Below are positions 5,150-10,325 of a DNA stretch of 10,325 nucleotides, piece by piece. Positions within the stretch are counted from its first letter, which is position 1. Every line of letters begins with the position of its first letter. The notes below the pieces were generated by a model. The model did not search any database. It saw only the letters and a list, made by a program, of their open reading frames with translations, and was not told where the DNA came from. The position numbers and the translations under genes were made by a program. This DNA is from Burkholderiales bacterium (lineage in GTDB: Bacteria > Pseudomonadota > Gammaproteobacteria > Burkholderiales > Burkholderiaceae): positions 1 to 10,325 of the forward strand of contig CANBQJ010000130.1 of the NCBI GenBank assembly GCA_947371645.1. The letters run 5' to 3'.

Positions 5150-7866
5150 ACTTGCTGGTGGCGCGAGGCCTGCGTCACGAAATCCCGCAGACAGTGCAGC
5201 AAGTGGTCTGCGCTGGGCCAGGCTTGCGGGTTCGACTCACGTGCCTCTTCTTGCGTCAGCATCGCCAGGCGCGCCAGTTCAGGGGTGTGCAGGTTCAGGG
5301 CCGTGCCTTTGATGTTGTGCGCGACCTTGGCGAGGGCATCCATGTCCCGGTCCTGCATGCTGCGTGCGAGCTCGTGCTCCACCTCGCCCAGCGTGCGGTT
5401 GAGCATGCCGATGAGCCGGTCCAGCAGTTGCGGTTGGGCCTTGAAATAACGCTGCATGGCATCGAAATCGTTGCCGCCTGTGCCCTGCGACCAGTCGCTG
5501 AGGCTGGTGGGTGACTGTGCGGTGTCGGTGTCGGTGTTCACGGGCTGTGGCTGGTCGCTGGTTGCTGGGCGTCGCGCATGCAGGCGGATCGTGTGTACAA
5601 GAGTATCCAGCATGTAGGGCTTGGTCACATAGTCGACCATGCCAGCTTGTCTGGCTTGTTGTTTGGCCGATGCAAAGGCGTGAGCAGTCAGACCGACCAC
5701 CGGCAAGGATGGCGCGATGCGCTGCAGGGCCTGGGTGGTTTCATAGCCGTCCATCACCGGCATCTGGATGTCGCACAACACGATGTCAAAGGCATCCGGG
5801 CCTTGCAGCCGCACGTGCTCCAGCGCCTGCGCGCCGTCCTGAGCGAAGGTGACGTCGGCACCTTCCTGGGCCAGCATCTGTTCCAGCACCAGGCAGTTGA
5901 CCGGGTTGTCTTCGGCTGCCAGCACATGCAGGCCACGCAAGCGCTTGCTGTGCGTCAGGCCCGTCCGTCCCGGGTGCTGGCTGTTCACGGCGTGCAGCAT
6001 GCGCAGCGGGGTCAGGGGGCCGGCCAGCACCAGCAGGTCGTTTTGCAAGGCGCCTGGCACCTGGGGGGCGGCGCCGGCAGCGCTGTTGAGCAGCACCTGA
6101 TGGCCGCGGGCAATGTGGGCGTGCAGGCGGTAGGCGTCACCCGCCTGCAAGGCGGCGTGGCTCATCACGGTCAAGCCTTCAGGCAAGGCCATGTCAGGGC
6201 GCAGTTCTTCTAGGCAGTCCACCTGGCAGCCGTGGAGGCTCAGGGCATGCTGCAGGTTTTCTCTGGTGTCGGCGTCCAGGCCCACCAGCGTGACGGCCCG
6301 CATGGGAGTGAAGTCGGCGGCTTCGGGGGCATGCAGGGGCAGGGTCACCATGAAGTGGCTGCCCAGGCCGGGTTCGCTGCGCACGTCGATGTGGCCTTGC
6401 ATGAGTTCGACCAGGCGGCGGGTGATGGCCAGGCCCAGGCCGGTGCCACCTTGCCGCACCGACAGGGGGCCATGCAGCTGCACAAAGGGTTTGAACAGGC
6501 GGGCCATCTGCTGAGGGGTCATGCCGACGCCCGTGTCGATGACCTCCAGCGTGAGTTGCCCGTCTGGCGCATCGATGCGCAGGCACACCTCGCCGTGTTC
6601 GGTGTAGCGGATCGCGTTGGACAGCAAATTGAGCAGGATCTGCGACAGGCGTGTCGCATCGCTCACGCAGTGCTGGGGCAAGCCAGGCCCCTCCAGCACA
6701 CGCAGCTGCAAGCCCTTGGCCTGGGCGCGGATGGCCTTGAGCGACAGCACGTGCTCCAGCACCTGGGCCAGGTTGATGCGTTCCGGGTGCAGGCTGAGCT
6801 TGCCCGCTTCGATCTTGGAGAAGTCCAGCACGTCGTTGACCAGGGCCAGCAGGTGTTGCGCCGATTCGAGGATCTGCTCGAAGGTGCGTTGTGAGGCCGT
6901 GCCCATGACTTGTCTGGCCCCGATCTGGGCCAGGCCGAACATGGCATTGAGGGGGGTGCGGACTTCATGGCTGATGTTGGCCAGGAAATCGCTCTTGGCC
7001 TGGTTGGCCGCTTCGGCAGCCATCTCTGCGCGCTTGGTCTGGCTGATGTCGAAGACGATCACCAGCACACCGAGCACCTGGCCGTCGTGGATGTCCGGGA
7101 TGTAGTGCGCTTCGCTGTGGCGGAACTTGTCGGGCTGCGTGGGCAAGGGAATCCTGCGCTCGAAGCATTGCCGCTGGCCGGCCAGGGCGGCGTCGAGATG
7201 GGGCTTGTTGGCGGCAAACAATTCAGGCCCCAGCACGTCACGCAGGTGGCAGTTGCGCATGCGCTCCGGCGTCCACCCAAACCAGTCACCGTAGGCCTTG
7301 TTGGCAAAGCGGTTGCGCAAATCCTGGGTCCAGTAGCCCACCAGACCAGGGATGCCGTCAAGGATGGTCTGCAGCAGACGCTCGTGCTCCTGGACCTCGG
7401 CCGAGCGTTCCTGGACGCGCTGTTCCAGGCTGTTCTGGAGCCGTTGTTCGGCCTGTTCGGCGCGCTTGCGCTCGGTGATGTCCAGCACGATGCCCATGTA
7501 GCTGCCACGCCCCTTGCGGCTGGGCAATGGCTTGCCACGTGCCAGGAGCCAGCGCGGTTCGCCCTGCGAGGGGTTGGTGCGCCATTCGACCTCGAATGGT
7601 GCGCCGCGCCGGCTGGCCTGCCTGACCACTTCACAGGTGCGGCCCCTGTCTTCGGGGTGGACGGCGCTCAGCCAGCTGTCGAAGCAGGCCGGTGCATCGG
7701 GCGGCAGGCCGTACATGGCCCACAGGTCTTCCGACCATTCATTGATGTCGGTATCAAGGTGCCACGCCCAAATGCCTGCTTGGGCAGCGCTCAGCGCCAG
7801 CCGCAACATGTCTGGCGAAGGCGCGAAGGGGCGGTGGGTGGATGCAAGTGCTTGCGATCCCGGCAT
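5143..7866 (-). CDS. Soluble hybrid histidine kinase (PAS-PAS-HisKA-HATPase-REC-like-REC-Hpt)
   Basis: A multidomain phosphorelay sensor of 907 residues. No hydrophobic membrane segment is visible, so it probably senses a cytoplasmic signal. Domains in order: PAS at about 20-135 (GIWAWHLDTDINEWS, VHPEDR, DITERKRAE); a short predicted coiled coil; a second PAS at about 165-282, ending DISQTKRAE; HisKA with the H-box NISHEVRTPLNAM, phospho-acceptor His300; HATPase with N-box Asn417, DTGVGM and GGTGLGLAI; a receiver-like segment from about 522 without the usual acidic site; a true receiver at about 645-760 with AEDN, DIQMPVMDG (phospho-acceptor Asp699) and KPY; an Hpt domain with AHNIKGTALNL, His850. 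The start at 7866 (MPGSQ) is chosen because GGGAG lies 4 nt upstream. An ATG at 7980 would add 38 residues but has no ribosome site and would make two palindromes coding. No separate response regulator is adjacent, so partner and stimulus are unknown. Confidence 0.93.
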   Translation of the reverse strand: MPGSQALASTHRPFAPSPDMLRLALSAAQAGIWAWHLDTDINEWSEDLWAMYGLPPDAPACFDSWLSAVHPEDRGRTCEVVRQASRRGAPFEVEWRTNPSQGEPRWLLARGKPLPSRKGRGSYMGIVLDITERKRAEQAEQRLQNSLEQRVQERSAEVQEHERLLQTILDGIPGLVGYWTQDLRNRFANKAYGDWFGWTPERMRNCHLRDVLGPELFAANKPHLDAALAGQRQCFERRIPLPTQPDKFRHSEAHYIPDIHDGQVLGVLVIVFDISQTKRAEMAAEAANQAKSDFLANISHEVRTPLNAMFGLAQIGARQVMGTASQRTFEQILESAQHLLALVNDVLDFSKIEAGKLSLHPERINLAQVLEHVLSLKAIRAQAKGLQLRVLEGPGLPQHCVSDATRLSQILLNLLSNAIRYTEHGEVCLRIDAPDGQLTLEVIDTGVGMTPQQMARLFKPFVQLHGPLSVRQGGTGLGLAITRRLVELMQGHIDVRSEPGLGSHFMVTLPLHAPEAADFTPMRAVTLVGLDADTRENLQHALSLHGCQVDCLEELRPDMALPEGLTVMSHAALQAGDAYRLHAHIARGHQVLLNSAAGAAPQVPGALQNDLLVLAGPLTPLRMLHAVNSQHPGRTGLTHSKRLRGLHVLAAEDNPVNCLVLEQMLAQEGADVTFAQDGAQALEHVRLQGPDAFDIVLCDIQMPVMDGYETTQALQRIAPSLPVVGLTAHAFASAKQQARQAGMVDYVTKPYMLDTLVHTIRLHARRPATSDQPQPVNTDTDTAQSPTSLSDWSQGTGGNDFDAMQRYFKAQPQLLDRLIGMLNRTLGEVEHELARSMQDRDMDALAKVAHNIKGTALNLHTPELARLAMLTQEEARESNPQAWPSADHLLHCLRDFVTQASRHQQVQ

Positions 7867-7882
7867 AGCGCTCCCTGAGGGT

Positions 7883-7898
7883 GGGCTGGCGCCAGCCC
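7883..7898. repeat. 16-bp perfect palindrome before the kinase start
   Basis: GGGCTGGCGCCAGCCC is perfectly self-complementary and lies 7 bp upstream of the GGGAG ribosome site used by the start at 7866. As RNA it folds into a 6-bp stem with a GCGC loop; as DNA it could be a dimer-binding site. Its presence supports reading this stretch as a leader rather than as coding sequence. Confidence 0.5.
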
Positions 7899-7953
7899 CT
7901 GACTGGCAGGAGTGATACCAGCGGCGGACCCTTTGCGGATGGAGGCTGATGCC

Positions 7954-7975
7954 GACCAGGGAGTCCCTGCTGGTC
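7954..7975. repeat. Nested inverted repeats in the kinase leader
   Basis: CAGGGA-G-TCCCTG (7957-7969) is a perfect 13-bp inverted repeat. It overlaps an outer pair GACCAG (7954-7959) and CTGGTC (7970-7975), so two alternative pairings share bases. It lies about 90-110 bp upstream of the preferred kinase start, where an operator or promoter-proximal site would be expected. The function is not known. Confidence 0.4.
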
Positions 7976-8130
7976 AGCATGCACCGATCTGGGGCCTGTT
8001 TGACGGCAGGCCTTTGACACCACTTGTGTGCACTGCAACATTAACGCGACTTCACACACATTGCAATGGCCATTGGCCCCCGGTCCTTCCCCTCGCTGGG
8101 TGTGTCCAAGGGGGCCGACCCCTGACGCAC

Positions 8131-10325
<2,195 letters not shown>

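Larger units (their letters stand above)
7867..8130. other. Intergenic gap between gcvP and the kinase gene
   Basis: This 264-bp stretch separates two minus-strand genes and should hold the gcvP 3' end signals and the kinase promoter. It contains the two palindromes listed above and a 12-bp palindrome CAATGGCCATTG (8064-8075). A 5-bp stem at 8109-8123 just after the gcvP stop lacks a T-run. The stretch 8031-8066 is locally AT-richer, but I could not assign a convincing sigma-70 promoter there. No small gene is supported. Confidence 0.5.

Noticed and set aside
7867..7980. Kinase start at the ATG at 7980.
   Set aside because: There is no ribosome site upstream, the added 38 residues look unlike a domain, and the stretch contains strong palindromes. 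The ATG at 7866 has GGGAG in front. The longer form is not excluded.
8109..8123. 5-bp stem-loop (AGGGG/CCCCT) just after the gcvP stop as a terminator.
   Set aside because: It is short and lacks a T-tract on the minus strand; a Rho-dependent end or read-through is as likely.

Overview
The window is a dense, GC-rich bacterial chromosomal segment. Its gene content and protein sequences fit a betaproteobacterium of the order Burkholderiales. This placement is an inference from gene order and protein character, not from a database search. Seven protein genes cover almost all of it, and two are cut by the window edges. No insertion sequence, phage gene, CRISPR array, tRNA or rRNA was found.

Layout, left to right. 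(1) rpsF (ribosomal protein S6, minus strand) runs off the left edge. Its leader carries a candidate S6:S18-type autoregulatory hairpin and an extended -10 promoter. (2) A strong intrinsic terminator closes ppsA (phosphoenolpyruvate synthase, minus strand). (3) Divergent from ppsA are three plus-strand genes: ohrR (peroxide-sensing MarR-family repressor), ohr (organic hydroperoxide reductase) and ppsR (the kinase/phosphorylase that switches PpsA on and off). An inverted-repeat operator candidate lies directly upstream of ohr. (4) ppsR meets, tail to tail with a 7-bp overlap, a long minus-strand gene for a soluble hybrid histidine kinase (PAS-PAS-HisKA-HATPase-degenerate receiver-receiver-Hpt). 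(5) A 264-bp gap rich in perfect palindromes separates the kinase from gcvP (glycine decarboxylase P-protein, minus strand), which runs off the right edge.

How the genes work together. PpsA makes PEP from pyruvate for gluconeogenesis, and PpsR controls PpsA by reversible phosphorylation of the Thr two residues before the catalytic His. That Thr-Cys-His triad is visible in this PpsA. The ohrR-ohr pair is a self-contained organic-peroxide defence module sitting between ppsA and its regulator. The hybrid kinase has every residue needed for a His-Asp-His relay, but no output regulator is nearby. Most of the window is ordinary core genome. The points worth a second look are regulatory: the rpsF leader, the ohr operator, the palindromes before the kinase, the convergent gene overlap and the position of the ohr module. 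I did not find evidence of a wholly new system.
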